Part shown: piece by piece, positions 1 to 6,442 of the stretch | How the letters are laid out: every line of letters starts with the position of its first letter | Position numbering within the stretch: the stretch's first letter is position 1 | Source of the DNA: an uncultured Alphaproteobacteria bacterium | Lineage (GTDB): Bacteria; Pseudomonadota; Alphaproteobacteria; Minwuiales; Minwuiaceae | DNA length: 7,178 nucleotides | Direction of reading: 5' to 3' | Assembly: GCA_913064755.1 (NCBI GenBank) | Contig: CAJYBQ010000160.1 | Span: forward strand, 1 to 7,178 | Made by a program: the position numbers and the translations under genes | The notes under the pieces: generated by a model | Database searches by the model: none | What the model was told of the DNA's origin: nothing | What the model saw: the letters and a program-made list of their open reading frames with translations, nothing else

Positions 1-981
1 TCTGGGCATTTCCGGGCGCCTGGGCGAGGCGAGAAGGACTATTCCTGCACTTGGTGCAGACGGTTCGCGTGCCGGCCGCAGCGGGTGCGGCGTCTGCTCC
101 TTCGCTCCCCCTCTGCTGTATCGCGAGATGGAGGAGCGGGCGCTCGCAGGCGCGTCCTGTCCGTCGATGATGTTGCTGCAGGGGGCGGCCTTCCGGGCCT
201 GCTCGAAGAGGTCGCGCACCCGTGCGGCCCCGACGCCGACAAACATCTCGACGAACTCGGACCCTGAGATCGAGAAGAACGGCACCCCTGCCTCGCCCGC
301 CACTGCCCGTGCCAGCAGCGTCTTGCCGGTTCCCGGTGGTCCGAGCAGCAGGATGCCCTTGGGGATGTGCGCGCCCAGGCGGCCATACTTGTCCTTGTCG
401 CGAAGGAACGAGACGATCTCCTGCAACTCGGCCTTGGCTTCGTCCACGCCGGCAACATCGTCGAAGGTCACGCCGGTCTTGGTCTCCAGGTAGACCTTCG
501 CCTTGGACTTGCCGACGTTCACCATGCTGCCGAACCCCTGGGAGCCGGACATGCGGCGCATCAGCAGTATCCATATCCCGAAGAACAGCAGGACGGGCAG
601 GAACCAGGAAACCAGGTTCGTCAGCCAGTTCTGATCGGAATCACCGGCGAACCTGACGTCGTATTGTTCCAGCACCGCCGCGAAGTCCGGGTCGATGCGG
701 TGGGTTGTGAAATAGTCCTTGCCCTCGACCTGGGCCTTGAAGCGACCATCGATCCTGGTTTCGGTGACGGTGACTTCCGCGACCTGGCCCTGCTCCAGGT
801 AGGAAAGGAACTCGCTGTATTCCAGCGACAGGACGCTGCGATGCCCGAGCCACAGTTGCAGCGCCAGCCACATCATCGCGGCGACGATCCAGAAGGTCCA
901 GTTGAAGTGCTTCTGCTTGGCATGTTCAAACTCCGACCGCGGTTGCTCTCGCGGACCTGTTTCAGCGCGGACCGGGCGCAT
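1..981 (-). CDS. ftsH: FtsH-type AAA+ zinc metalloprotease, N-terminal part, with degenerate ATPase tail
   Basis: FtsH is a membrane-anchored hexameric AAA+ protease that degrades misassembled membrane proteins and some regulators. The window holds residues 1-327; the zinc protease domain (HEXXH) would lie beyond position 1. Seen in order: a basic, polar N-terminus, a first membrane helix (about 26-45), a periplasmic FtsH-extracellular-type domain (about 50-117), a second helix (about 120-142), then the AAA domain with TFDDVAGVDEAK, Walker A GPPGTGKT (214-221) and pore loop FVGVGA (from 247). After APC (ending at 268) the match collapses: Walker B IIFIDELD reads SNIIDGQD (E to G at 274), and sensor 1 AATNRPE reads ASPRRPE (N to R at 321). 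KEQT and SAGIVLLA still align without gaps, so the frame is right. Start ATG at 981 is preceded by AAGGAT four bases away; an in-frame ATG at 1038 is the alternative (stop TAA at 1057-1059). The family is certain, whether it works is not. Confidence 0.88.
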   Translation of the reverse strand, partial: MRPVRAETGPREQPRSEFEHAKQKHFNWTFWIVAAMMWLALQLWLGHRSVLSLEYSEFLSYLEQGQVAEVTVTETRIDGRFKAQVEGKDYFTTHRIDPDFAAVLEQYDVRFAGDSDQNWLTNLVSWFLPVLLFFGIWILLMRRMSGSQGFGSMVNVGKSKAKVYLETKTGVTFDDVAGVDEAKAELQEIVSFLRDKDKYGRLGAHIPKGILLLGPPGTGKTLLARAVAGEAGVPFFSISGSEFVEMFVGVGAARVRDLFEQARKAAPCSNIIDGQDAPASARSSISRYSRGGAKEQTPHPLRPAREPSAPSAGIVLLASPRRPEMPR

Positions 982-1154
982 CGGATCCTTGCCCCGGCGG
1001 GCATGTCTCACGCGCGTCCTGATCGGGACCCCCACCATCCGTCGGCGCCACAACCGTTATTCCACGGTGGGCGGGTTCCTGTCAGGCATTGCGGTTTCGC
1101 GCGCCTTGCCGACCACACCTCGCCCCATGGCTGCGGCGCTGTCAACGGAACCTG

Positions 1155-1177
1155 AACCCGGAATCGTTTTCCGGGTT
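1155..1177 (-). terminator. Probable hemA terminator hairpin
   Basis: A perfect 9-bp inverted repeat, AACCCGGAA (1155-1163) and TTCCGGGTT (1169-1177), encloses a 5-base loop. It begins 13 bases beyond the hemA stop codon on the minus strand. The transcript after the stem is not U-rich, so this may be a weak or Rho-assisted terminator, or an RNA-stabilising hairpin. It sits before ftsH on the same strand and could reduce read-through. Confidence 0.6.
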
Positions 1178-1190
1178 TCCGGTGTCCGGC

Positions 1191-2420
1191 CTATTCGGCA
1201 GCTTCGGCGGGGGCGTTGAGGGGCAGGCCAAGTGTTTCCCAGACGGCCAGCAGGGCGGTCACCAGTTCATCCATCAGGTCATCGCTATGGCGCGGGCCTG
1301 GTGTGATGCGCAACCTTTCGGTGCCGCGCGGCACGGTGGGGTAGTTGATGGGCTGGATATAGATGCCATGCACGTCCAGCAACAGGTCGGTCGCCTGCTT
1401 GCACAGCGCCGGGTCACCCACCAGCACCGGCACGATGTGGGTGTTGGAACGCATGACCGGCAATCCGGCCTCGGCCAGGCGACGCTTCAGCGTGGCCGCG
1501 CGTTCCTGCTGCTGGTTCCGTTCCACGTCGCTGGTCTTCAGATGGCGGATGCTGGCCACGGCACCGGCAGCGACGCCGGGGGGCAGGGCCGTCGTGAAGA
1601 TGAAGCCGGGGGCATAGGACCGCACGGTATCCACCAGGTCCGCCGAGGCCGCGATATAGCCACCGATGACGCCGAACCCCTTGGCCAGCGTGCCCTGGAT
1701 GACGTCGATCCGGTCCATGACCTGCTCGCGTTCCGCGACACCGCCGCCACGCGGGCCATACATGCCCACTGCATGGACCTCGTCCAGGTAGGTCAGCGCA
1801 TTGAATTCGTCGGCCAGGTCGCAGAAATCCTTCAGCGGTGCGATATCGCCATCCATGGAATAGACGGATTCGAAGATCAGCAGCTTCGGGCGCTCCGGGT
1901 CGGTTTCCTCCAGCAACTGCCGCAGGTGGTCCACGTCGTTGTGGCGGAAGATCTTCTTCTCGGCGCCCGAATGGCGGATGCCGGCGATCATCGAGGCGTG
2001 GTTCAACTCGTCGGAGAAGATCACGCAGCCCGGCAGGAACTGGGCGATGGTGGAGATCGCAGCCTCGTTGGCGACGAAGCCGGAGGTCAGGACCAGCGCG
2101 GCTTCCTTGCCATGCAGGTCGATCAGCTCCCGCTCCAGCTCCACCAGCGGATGGTTGGTGCCGGAAATGTTGCGTGTACCGCCCGCGCCCGCGCCCATCC
2201 TGTCGATGGCGTCCTTCATGGCGGTCGTCACGACCGCGTGCTGGCTCATGCACAGGTAATCGTTGGAGCACCAGACAACCACGTCGGGCTTGTTGCCACC
2301 TGAATGATTGGTCGCGCGCGGGTAATGGCCCGCGTGACGCTCCAGTTCGGTGAAAACGCGATACCGCTTCTCCTGGTGCAGTGACTCAACGGCGCTCGAG
2401 AAGACTTTCGCATAATCCAT
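1191..2420 (-). CDS. hemA: 5-aminolevulinate synthase
   Basis: This PLP enzyme condenses glycine and succinyl-CoA to 5-aminolevulinate in the cytoplasm, the first and rate-limiting step of heme (and, where present, bacteriochlorophyll or corrinoid) synthesis in Alphaproteobacteria. The 409-residue product matches the family's usual length. Seen: N-terminal MDYAKVF, the WCSNDYLCM and GAGAGGTRNISG glycine-rich segments, DELNHASMI, then YLDEVHAVG with D213 (pairs with the PLP pyridine nitrogen) and H216, and GTLAKGFGVIGGY with the Schiff-base lysine K247. These lie one residue before the Rhodobacter enzyme's D214, H217 and K248. YPTVPRGTERLRITP follows near the C-terminus. The ATG at 2420 is chosen because GAAAGG lies 8 bases upstream and the protein then starts as the family does; the frame is open to an ATG at 2486, but that adds 22 unrelated residues. 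No Cys-Pro heme-regulatory motif is visible. The related enzyme KBL is excluded by overall similarity. Confidence 0.96.
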   Translation of the reverse strand: MDYAKVFSSAVESLHQEKRYRVFTELERHAGHYPRATNHSGGNKPDVVVWCSNDYLCMSQHAVVTTAMKDAIDRMGAGAGGTRNISGTNHPLVELERELIDLHGKEAALVLTSGFVANEAAISTIAQFLPGCVIFSDELNHASMIAGIRHSGAEKKIFRHNDVDHLRQLLEETDPERPKLLIFESVYSMDGDIAPLKDFCDLADEFNALTYLDEVHAVGMYGPRGGGVAEREQVMDRIDVIQGTLAKGFGVIGGYIAASADLVDTVRSYAPGFIFTTALPPGVAAGAVASIRHLKTSDVERNQQQERAATLKRRLAEAGLPVMRSNTHIVPVLVGDPALCKQATDLLLDVHGIYIQPINYPTVPRGTERLRITPGPRHSDDLMDELVTALLAVWETLGLPLNAPAEAAE

Positions 2421-2428
2421 TGTCGGAA

Positions 2429-2434
2429 CCTTTC
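2429..2434 (-). promoter_or_regulatory. Ribosome binding site deciding the hemA start
   Basis: The minus-strand sequence GAAAGG stands 8 bases before the ATG at 2420. It favours that start over the upstream in-frame ATG at 2486, which would lie inside the putative promoter. Confidence 0.6.
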
Positions 2435-2440
2435 GTATGG

Positions 2441-2467
2441 TTCTGGATCGGTTTCCGCCATTCTGGA
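2441..2467 (-). repeat. Direct repeat in the hemA leader
   Basis: The plus-strand heptamer TTCTGGA occurs at 2441-2447 and 2461-2467. The copies are followed by TCGG and CGG and lie exactly 20 bases apart, about two helical turns. They sit between the candidate hemA promoter and its ribosome site. The spacing would suit a dimeric or tandem regulator on one DNA face, but the repeat is short and chance is possible. Confidence 0.35.
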
Positions 2468-2482
2468 CGGACGTGATGTTGA

Positions 2483-2511
2483 GCATTAACGGCTGCCCAT
2501 TGTGCCGTCAA
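2483..2511 (-). promoter_or_regulatory. Candidate hemA promoter
   Basis: On the minus strand TTGACG (2506-2511) is followed after 17 bases by TAATGC (2483-2488). The -35 element is good and the -10 element weak. Transcription would start near 2475, leaving a leader of about 55 bases that contains the direct repeat. An imperfect palindrome, GTTGAGCATTAAC on the plus strand (2478-2490), overlaps the -10 element and could be an operator; it is not a proper FNR box. Confidence 0.4.
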
Positions 2512-2599
2512 AACCCGCGTATCGCGAGTGTGATGGTTGCGACAATTCCGCGTTGACGCAGGCGTGGTGCGGTCAGGGGACCGCCGGTGGGGCCGGGCC

Positions 2600-2620
2600 G
2601 CCCGTCATGTCAGGACGGGC
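2600..2620 (-). terminator. Hairpin over the stop codon of the membrane protein gene
   Basis: A 7-bp perfect inverted repeat, GCCCGTC (2600-2606) and GACGGGC (2614-2620), encloses a 7-base loop that contains the TGA stop (2610-2612) of the upstream minus-strand gene. There is no U tract after it. It may be a weak terminator or mRNA-end structure before the hemA promoter. Confidence 0.4.
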
Positions 2621-3110
2621 AGAAACGAATGATCGAGGTGATCAGCAGCGCGACCCCGGCGTACTGGATGATGACGAACAGGCTGCGCAGCAGGTGATGG
2701 CCGATGCCTGCACAGCCCTGCTGGCTGGGCCAGAGCACGGCGATGCGCGGCAGGATGATCAGGGGCAGCGCCAGCGCGATCAGCGCGCCGATGCGGATCG
2801 TCGTCTGATCCCCGGCGGAAGCGACGGCGGCACCGACGAAGATGATCAGCACGGCGGCGCTGGATGCCACGCCGACCCAGCCGCAGGACAGCAGGAACAG
2901 CAGTTTCAGGTCAGATTGTCGCCAGCCGAACCAGAACATGCTCTGCGTCACCCAGACGACCAGCGCCAGGGGCCACAGGATCGGCGCGTCCACGGCGCAG
3001 CGGTCGAGGCCGAGCCCCCACCACAGGGCCACGCCGCCGCATGCAAGCAGCAGCAACTGGCGCAGGGCGATGGCCGTCATCGTGTTCTGGTTGGCAATGG
3101 TCGCGTTCAT
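2610..3110 (-). CDS. Unrecognised small integral membrane protein
   Basis: I do not recognise this protein. From the chosen ATG it has 166 residues and about five hydrophobic segments: roughly 13-35, 43-63 (rich in Trp and Phe), 68-100 (long, perhaps a helix plus re-entrant part), 105-126 and 140-163. Polar loops between them are short, and there is no visible catalytic motif, soluble domain or signal-peptide cleavage site. The hydrophobic pattern and G/C-rich third positions support real coding; the opposite-strand frame is hydrophilic and looks like a shadow. The frame is open to an ATG at 3188, but codons between 3188 and 3110 have clearly less G/C at third positions (about 14 of 25 against 20 of 23 just after), so 3110 is preferred. 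None of the starts has a good ribosome site; an ATG at 3080 is also possible. It lies upstream of hemA on the same strand and diverges from the ligase gene. Confidence 0.62.
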   Translation of the reverse strand: MNATIANQNTMTAIALRQLLLLACGGVALWWGLGLDRCAVDAPILWPLALVVWVTQSMFWFGWRQSDLKLLFLLSCGWVGVASSAAVLIIFVGAAVASAGDQTTIRIGALIALALPLIILPRIAVLWPSQQGCAGIGHHLLRSLFVIIQYAGVALLITSIIRFCPS

Positions 3111-3170
3111 GGCCGCAAACTGCGCCAGAGCTCGTGCCAAGACATTGTGACCGATAGCCGCGCGATGCGG

Positions 3171-3199
3171 TTGACGCGGCGGGGCCATGGCGAAAGACT
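3171..3199 (+). promoter_or_regulatory. Weak candidate promoter of the plus-strand operon
   Basis: TTGACG (3171-3176), then 17 bases, then AAGACT (3194-3199). The -35 element is good but the -10 element matches poorly. It lies in the only gap where the four-gene plus-strand run could start, 28 bases before the ATG at 3227. If right, the leader would be short, about 20 bases. Confidence 0.25.
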
Positions 3200-3226
3200 G
3201 CGCGGCGTTCAGGGGGGAGACCGAGA

Positions 3227-4831
3227 ATGACCGACAGTACTGCAGATGATGGCCTGGATCGCCGCAACGTCGCCGATGTCCTGCGCAGGCATGCGCGCGA
3301 GACCGGTGACCAGGTTGCGCTTGTCTATGGAGACCGTGAAACCGACTACGACACCCTGGACCGGCAGGCGAGCGCCATTGCCAACGGGCTGATCGCGGCC
3401 GGCATCCGCCCGTCCGACCGGGTCGGGCTGATCGCCAAGAATTCCGACGATTTCATCGCGCTGTACTTCGGCTGTGCCAAGGCCGGTGCGGTGCTGGTGC
3501 CGGTCAACTGGCGCCTGGCGGAGCCGGAGATGGCCTATATCATCAACGACAGTGGCGCCAGGGTCCTGGTGCTGGGGTCCGGGTATCACGGTATGGGGCT
3601 GGAGCATCGCGGGATGATGCCGGCCGTCGAACTGGTGCTGGCGATAGACGGGAAAGCCGACGGCACTGCCGGACTGGACGACTTCCGCGCCTGGTACGGT
3701 CGCCAGGCCGACGTCGACCCGATGGTCCGCGTGCTGGCCACCGATATCGCCGCCCAGCTCTACTCCAGTGGCACGACGGGGCACCCCAAGGGTGTCCAGT
3801 TGAGCCACCTGAGCTGCTACGAACTCTGGCCGATCCTGAGCTCGGACGAGACCAAGGCCTACGGGCGCTGGACGGCGGCGGACGTCAACCTGATCTGCAT
3901 GCCGCTGTACCACGTGGGCGGGCTGAACAATGCCCTGGCCGGGCTGTATGTCGGGGCGCGGACCGTGATCATGGCGGAGGCGGTTCCCGCCGAGATCCTG
4001 CGGCTGATCCCGCGATACCGGGTGACCAAGTCGTTCATGGTGCCCGCGCTGATCAATTTCCTGCTGCAGACGCCGGGGTGTTCGGAGACCGATTTCTCGT
4101 CGATTGACGAGATCTGGTACGGCGCGGCACCGATTCCCGCCGAATTGCTGCGCCAGGCCATCCAGGTGATCGGCAACAAGTTCGGCCAGGCCTACGGCAT
4201 GACCGAGAGCAATGGCGGCGGCGTCTACATGAGCCCCGACGAACACGACCTGTCGAAGCCCGAACGCCTGCGCGCCTGTGGCCGGGCGGCCCCGGGATAC
4301 GAACTCCGCGTGGTCGATGAAGCGGGCAATGATGTCCCGACCGGCGAAGTGGGGGAGATCATCATGCGATCCGCCACCATGATGTCGGGGTACTGGAACC
4401 TGCCGGAAGCGACGGCGAGCACCCTGAAGGATGGCTGGCTGCACACCGGTGACGCCGGCTACTTCGATGACGAGCAGTTCCTGTACATCTACGACCGGGT
4501 GAAGGACATGGTGATCTCGGGCGGGGAGAACATCTATCCCGCCGAGGTGGAGAGCGCCCTGTTCGGTCATCCCGCCATCGCCGACGTTGCCATCATCGGG
4601 GTGCCCGACGAGCGCTGGGGGGAGGCGATCAAGGCGGTGATCGTGAAGAAGGCGGGAGCCGAGGTCACGGAGGCCGAGGTGATAGCCTATGCGCGCGAGC
4701 GCATTGCCCATTACAAGTGCCCCAAGTCGGTCGACTTCATCGCCGAACTGCCGCGCAACCCGACCGGCAAGATCCTGAAGCGGGAACTGCGCAAGCCCTA
4801 CTGGGAGAAGGTGGGTCGGAATGTCGGCTAG
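3227..4831 (+). CDS. Acyl-CoA synthetase / AMP-dependent ligase
   Basis: This is a 534-residue member of the ANL adenylate-forming superfamily (FadD/AMP-binding type), which activates a carboxylic acid with ATP to an acyl-AMP and then passes it to CoA. The large N-terminal domain carries the phosphate-binding loop YSSGTTGHPKG (179-189) and YGMTE (323-327). The hinge and C-terminal region carry HTGDAGY with D409 (ribose contact), DRVKD from 423, SGGENIYPAE (GGEN 432-435) and, near the end, NPTGKILKRELR with the adenylation lysine K515. All the catalytic motifs are intact, so activity is expected. The substrate cannot be read; length and motifs fit medium- or long-chain or aromatic acid ligases, not an NRPS domain, as no carrier domain follows. 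The ATG at 3227 has a strong site, AGGGGGGAG at 3211-3219. It is the first gene of a plus-strand run, 27 bases before the oxygenase. Confidence 0.93.
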   Translation: MTDSTADDGLDRRNVADVLRRHARETGDQVALVYGDRETDYDTLDRQASAIANGLIAAGIRPSDRVGLIAKNSDDFIALYFGCAKAGAVLVPVNWRLAEPEMAYIINDSGARVLVLGSGYHGMGLEHRGMMPAVELVLAIDGKADGTAGLDDFRAWYGRQADVDPMVRVLATDIAAQLYSSGTTGHPKGVQLSHLSCYELWPILSSDETKAYGRWTAADVNLICMPLYHVGGLNNALAGLYVGARTVIMAEAVPAEILRLIPRYRVTKSFMVPALINFLLQTPGCSETDFSSIDEIWYGAAPIPAELLRQAIQVIGNKFGQAYGMTESNGGGVYMSPDEHDLSKPERLRACGRAAPGYELRVVDEAGNDVPTGEVGEIIMRSATMMSGYWNLPEATASTLKDGWLHTGDAGYFDDEQFLYIYDRVKDMVISGGENIYPAEVESALFGHPAIADVAIIGVPDERWGEAIKAVIVKKAGAEVTEAEVIAYARERIAHYKCPKSVDFIAELPRNPTGKILKRELRKPYWEKVGRNVG

Positions 4832-4845
4832 ACGGATCACCGCGA

Positions 4846-4851
4846 ACGGAG
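4846..4851 (+). promoter_or_regulatory. Ribosome binding site deciding the GTG start
   Basis: ACGGAG lies 7 bases before the GTG at 4859. The nearby ATG at 4853 is out of frame and meets TGA after one more codon, so GTG is the real start of the oxygenase. Confidence 0.55.
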
Positions 4852-4858
4852 CCATGCC

Positions 4859-5809
4859 GTGACGGACATTCCGATCATCGACCTGCAGCCCCTGTCGGCC
4901 GCGGACGGCGGGGGCGTTCCGGCACGGATCGCCGATGCCATGGAGAACAGCGGTTTCTTCTACATCACCAACCATGGTGTCGATGCGGCGGTGATCGACC
5001 GCGCGGCCGACGCGGCCCTGGCGTTCTTTCGCCTGCCGCAGGACGAGAAGCGCAAGGTCGCGGTGACAAGGCATCACCGGGGCTTCAATGCGCTGGGTGA
5101 CGCGCGGATGTACGGGGCGCAGCGCCCCGACCACAAGGAATTCTTCCAGATCGGCCTCGACCTGCCGCTGGACGATGTGGACGTGGCCGCGGGGCAACCG
5201 CTCAGGGGGCCGAACGTCTGGCCCGCTGCCCCGGCAGATTTCCGTGACGCCTTCGAGGCCTATTACGCCGCCATCGCCGATTGCGGACAGCGCCTGTTGC
5301 AGGGCGTGGCGCTGAGCCTTGGCGTCGACCGACATTTCTTTGCGCCTTTCTATACCAAGCCGCTGCAGCGTACCCAGGCCGTGTTCTACCCGCGGCAACC
5401 GGCGGACCTGGGGGCGGACCAGTTCGGTGTCGCGCCCCATACCGATTTCGGGCTGATAACGCTGCTCTGGCAGGACGCCAGCGGCGGGCTGGAGGTGCGG
5501 TTGCCGGATGGTCGGTGGATCGCGACGCCGCCGGTGCCCGGGGCGCTGGTGATCAATTCCGGTGACCTGATGGCCCGCTGGACCGGGGGGCGGTATCGTT
5601 CGATGCCGCACCGCGCCACCAACCGACACGTGGGGGAACGCCTGTCCATCGCCACGTTCCACGACCCCGACTTCAACGCACCCGTCGATCCTGCCGCCCT
5701 GGTCGGGACCACGGGTGACGGCGGAGAGGTCACCACTGCGGGCGCCCACATCCTGGGCCGGATCAACGAATCCTTCGGTTACCGCAGTCAGAAGGCTGTG
5801 GGGAGTTGA
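4859..5809 (+). CDS. 2-oxoglutarate/Fe(II) dioxygenase, isopenicillin N synthase family
   Basis: The 316-residue product is a soluble, non-heme iron oxygenase of the plant-DIOX/isopenicillin-N-synthase type, which usually couples 2-oxoglutarate decarboxylation to hydroxylation, desaturation or ring formation of a small molecule. The N-terminal DIOX_N part shows IPIIDLQPL and GFFYITNHGVD; RGFNALGDARMYG and DHKEFFQIGLDLP follow. The double-stranded beta-helix core has the iron ligands H194 and D196 (APHTDFG) and H251 (MPHRATNRH), and R261/S263 (RLSIATF), which bind the 2-oxoglutarate carboxylate. The facial triad is complete. The bacterial relatives are mostly uncharacterised, so the substrate is unknown; the gene name pcbC is not justified because the overall context is not beta-lactam synthesis. 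The start is GTG. It lies between a ligase and an exporter, and its TGA overlaps the exporter's start codon. Confidence 0.92.
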   Translation: MTDIPIIDLQPLSAADGGGVPARIADAMENSGFFYITNHGVDAAVIDRAADAALAFFRLPQDEKRKVAVTRHHRGFNALGDARMYGAQRPDHKEFFQIGLDLPLDDVDVAAGQPLRGPNVWPAAPADFRDAFEAYYAAIADCGQRLLQGVALSLGVDRHFFAPFYTKPLQRTQAVFYPRQPADLGADQFGVAPHTDFGLITLLWQDASGGLEVRLPDGRWIATPPVPGALVINSGDLMARWTGGRYRSMPHRATNRHVGERLSIATFHDPDFNAPVDPAALVGTTGDGGEVTTAGAHILGRINESFGYRSQKAVGS

Positions 5810-6420
5810 TCGAGGACCTCGCCTATTTCGTCGGAGCCTTCTTTCTGCTGATCATCACGCCGGGGCCGGGGGTCCTGTCCGTGGCGGGGGTCGGGTCGGG
5901 GTTCGGCTATCGGACCGGCGTGCGCTACATCCTCGGGCTCTGGCTCGGCACCAACCTGGTGGCCGTTGCGGTGGTCAGCGGGCTGGCGGTGATCCTGGAG
6001 ACCGTGCCGGAACTGAAGCTGGTCTTCCTGGTGGTCTCCGTTGCCTTCCTGTTCTACCTCGCGACACGTATCGCGCTGGCCGGCAGCACCATTGCATTCG
6101 CGCGGGCGGTGAAGGTGCCGGGCGCCATCGATGGCATCTTCCTGCAATTCGTGAATCCGAAGGCCTATGCCGTCAATGGCACCCTGTTCGCCAGCTTTCC
6201 GCTGGGTTTCGCCAGTTCGGGCTCCGAGATCGCGGTCAAGTTCCTGCTCATCAACATCATCTGGGTGCCGGTGCATTTTGCCTGGCTCTACCTGGGGGTG
6301 TCCCTGAAACGCATGGCCCTGGCGCCGACCACCCAGCGGCGTATCAACATCCTGATGGCACTTGCCATGGTCATCGTCGTCGTGCTGGCCTTGTTGTCGG
6401 GTGAGGGTATCCTTGGATGA
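5806..6420 (+). CDS. LysE/RhtB-family exporter
   Basis: LysE-family proteins are small inner-membrane transporters that export amino acids or related small metabolites using the proton gradient. This one has 204 residues, the usual size. Seen: a first hydrophobic helix (about 6-24) ending in the family TPGPG motif (18-22), helices at about 38-62 and 67-92, the mid-protein NPK motif (117-119) with a moderately hydrophobic segment after it, a helix at about 138-162 and a last one at about 180-200. The start is a TTG at 5806 whose last two bases fall in the TGA stop of the oxygenase (TTGA). No other in-frame start gives the full first helix. GAAGG at 5791-5795 is a possible ribosome site, and the overlap suggests translational coupling. 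Known members carry lysine, threonine, homoserine or cysteine metabolites; the cargo here is unknown, perhaps the product of the genes before it. Confidence 0.88.
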   Translation: MIEDLAYFVGAFFLLIITPGPGVLSVAGVGSGFGYRTGVRYILGLWLGTNLVAVAVVSGLAVILETVPELKLVFLVVSVAFLFYLATRIALAGSTIAFARAVKVPGAIDGIFLQFVNPKAYAVNGTLFASFPLGFASSGSEIAVKFLLINIIWVPVHFAWLYLGVSLKRMALAPTTQRRINILMALAMVIVVVLALLSGEGILG

Positions 6421-6429
6421 TCTCATACA

Positions 6430-6436
6430 GGGGGGG
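6430..6436 (+). promoter_or_regulatory. G-tract ribosome binding site of the EAL gene
   Basis: A run of seven G residues stands 6 bases before the ATG at 6443 and is the best ribosome site in the gap. It selects this start over the ATG at 6417, which overlaps the exporter's stop but opens a different frame of only 21 codons. Confidence 0.5.
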
Positions 6437-6442
6437 CGTCAA

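Noticed and set aside
40..180. Paired frameshifts as explanation for the FtsH tail
   Set aside because: The other two minus-strand frames show no FtsH similarity here, and KEQT and SAGIVLLA align at exact distances in the main frame, so substitutions rather than shifts explain it.
1057..1128. Small minus-strand frame of 23 codons before ftsH, in the same frame
   Set aside because: No ribosome site, no conserved pattern, and a length expected by chance.
1140..1145. Perfect TTGACA on the minus strand as -35 element of an ftsH promoter
   Set aside because: No acceptable -10 element occurs 16 to 18 bases downstream, and no heat-shock sigma-32 type site was found in the gap.
367..1155. 262-codon plus-strand frame opposite ftsH
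   Set aside because: No recognisable motif, while the minus strand encodes FtsH with Walker A and two membrane helices.
1089..2303. 404-codon plus-strand frame opposite hemA
   Set aside because: Composition is that of an antisense shadow; hemA on the other strand has all family residues.
2478..2490. FNR/FixK-type box before hemA
   Set aside because: The palindrome GTTGAGCATTAAC has a 3-base centre and a mismatch, not the TTGAT-N4-ATCAA layout of that family.
2502..3230. 242-codon plus-strand frame opposite the membrane protein
   Set aside because: It is almost entirely hydrophilic (Gln, Asp, Gly, Arg) and low in hydrophobic residues; the opposite strand gives a sensible membrane protein.
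3209..5749. Very long minus-strand open frame (846 codons) opposite the ligase and oxygenase genes
   Set aside because: It is rich in His, Arg, Gly, Asp and Gln, has no domain motif, and spans two well-supported genes and their gap. This is the usual antisense shadow of G/C-biased third positions.
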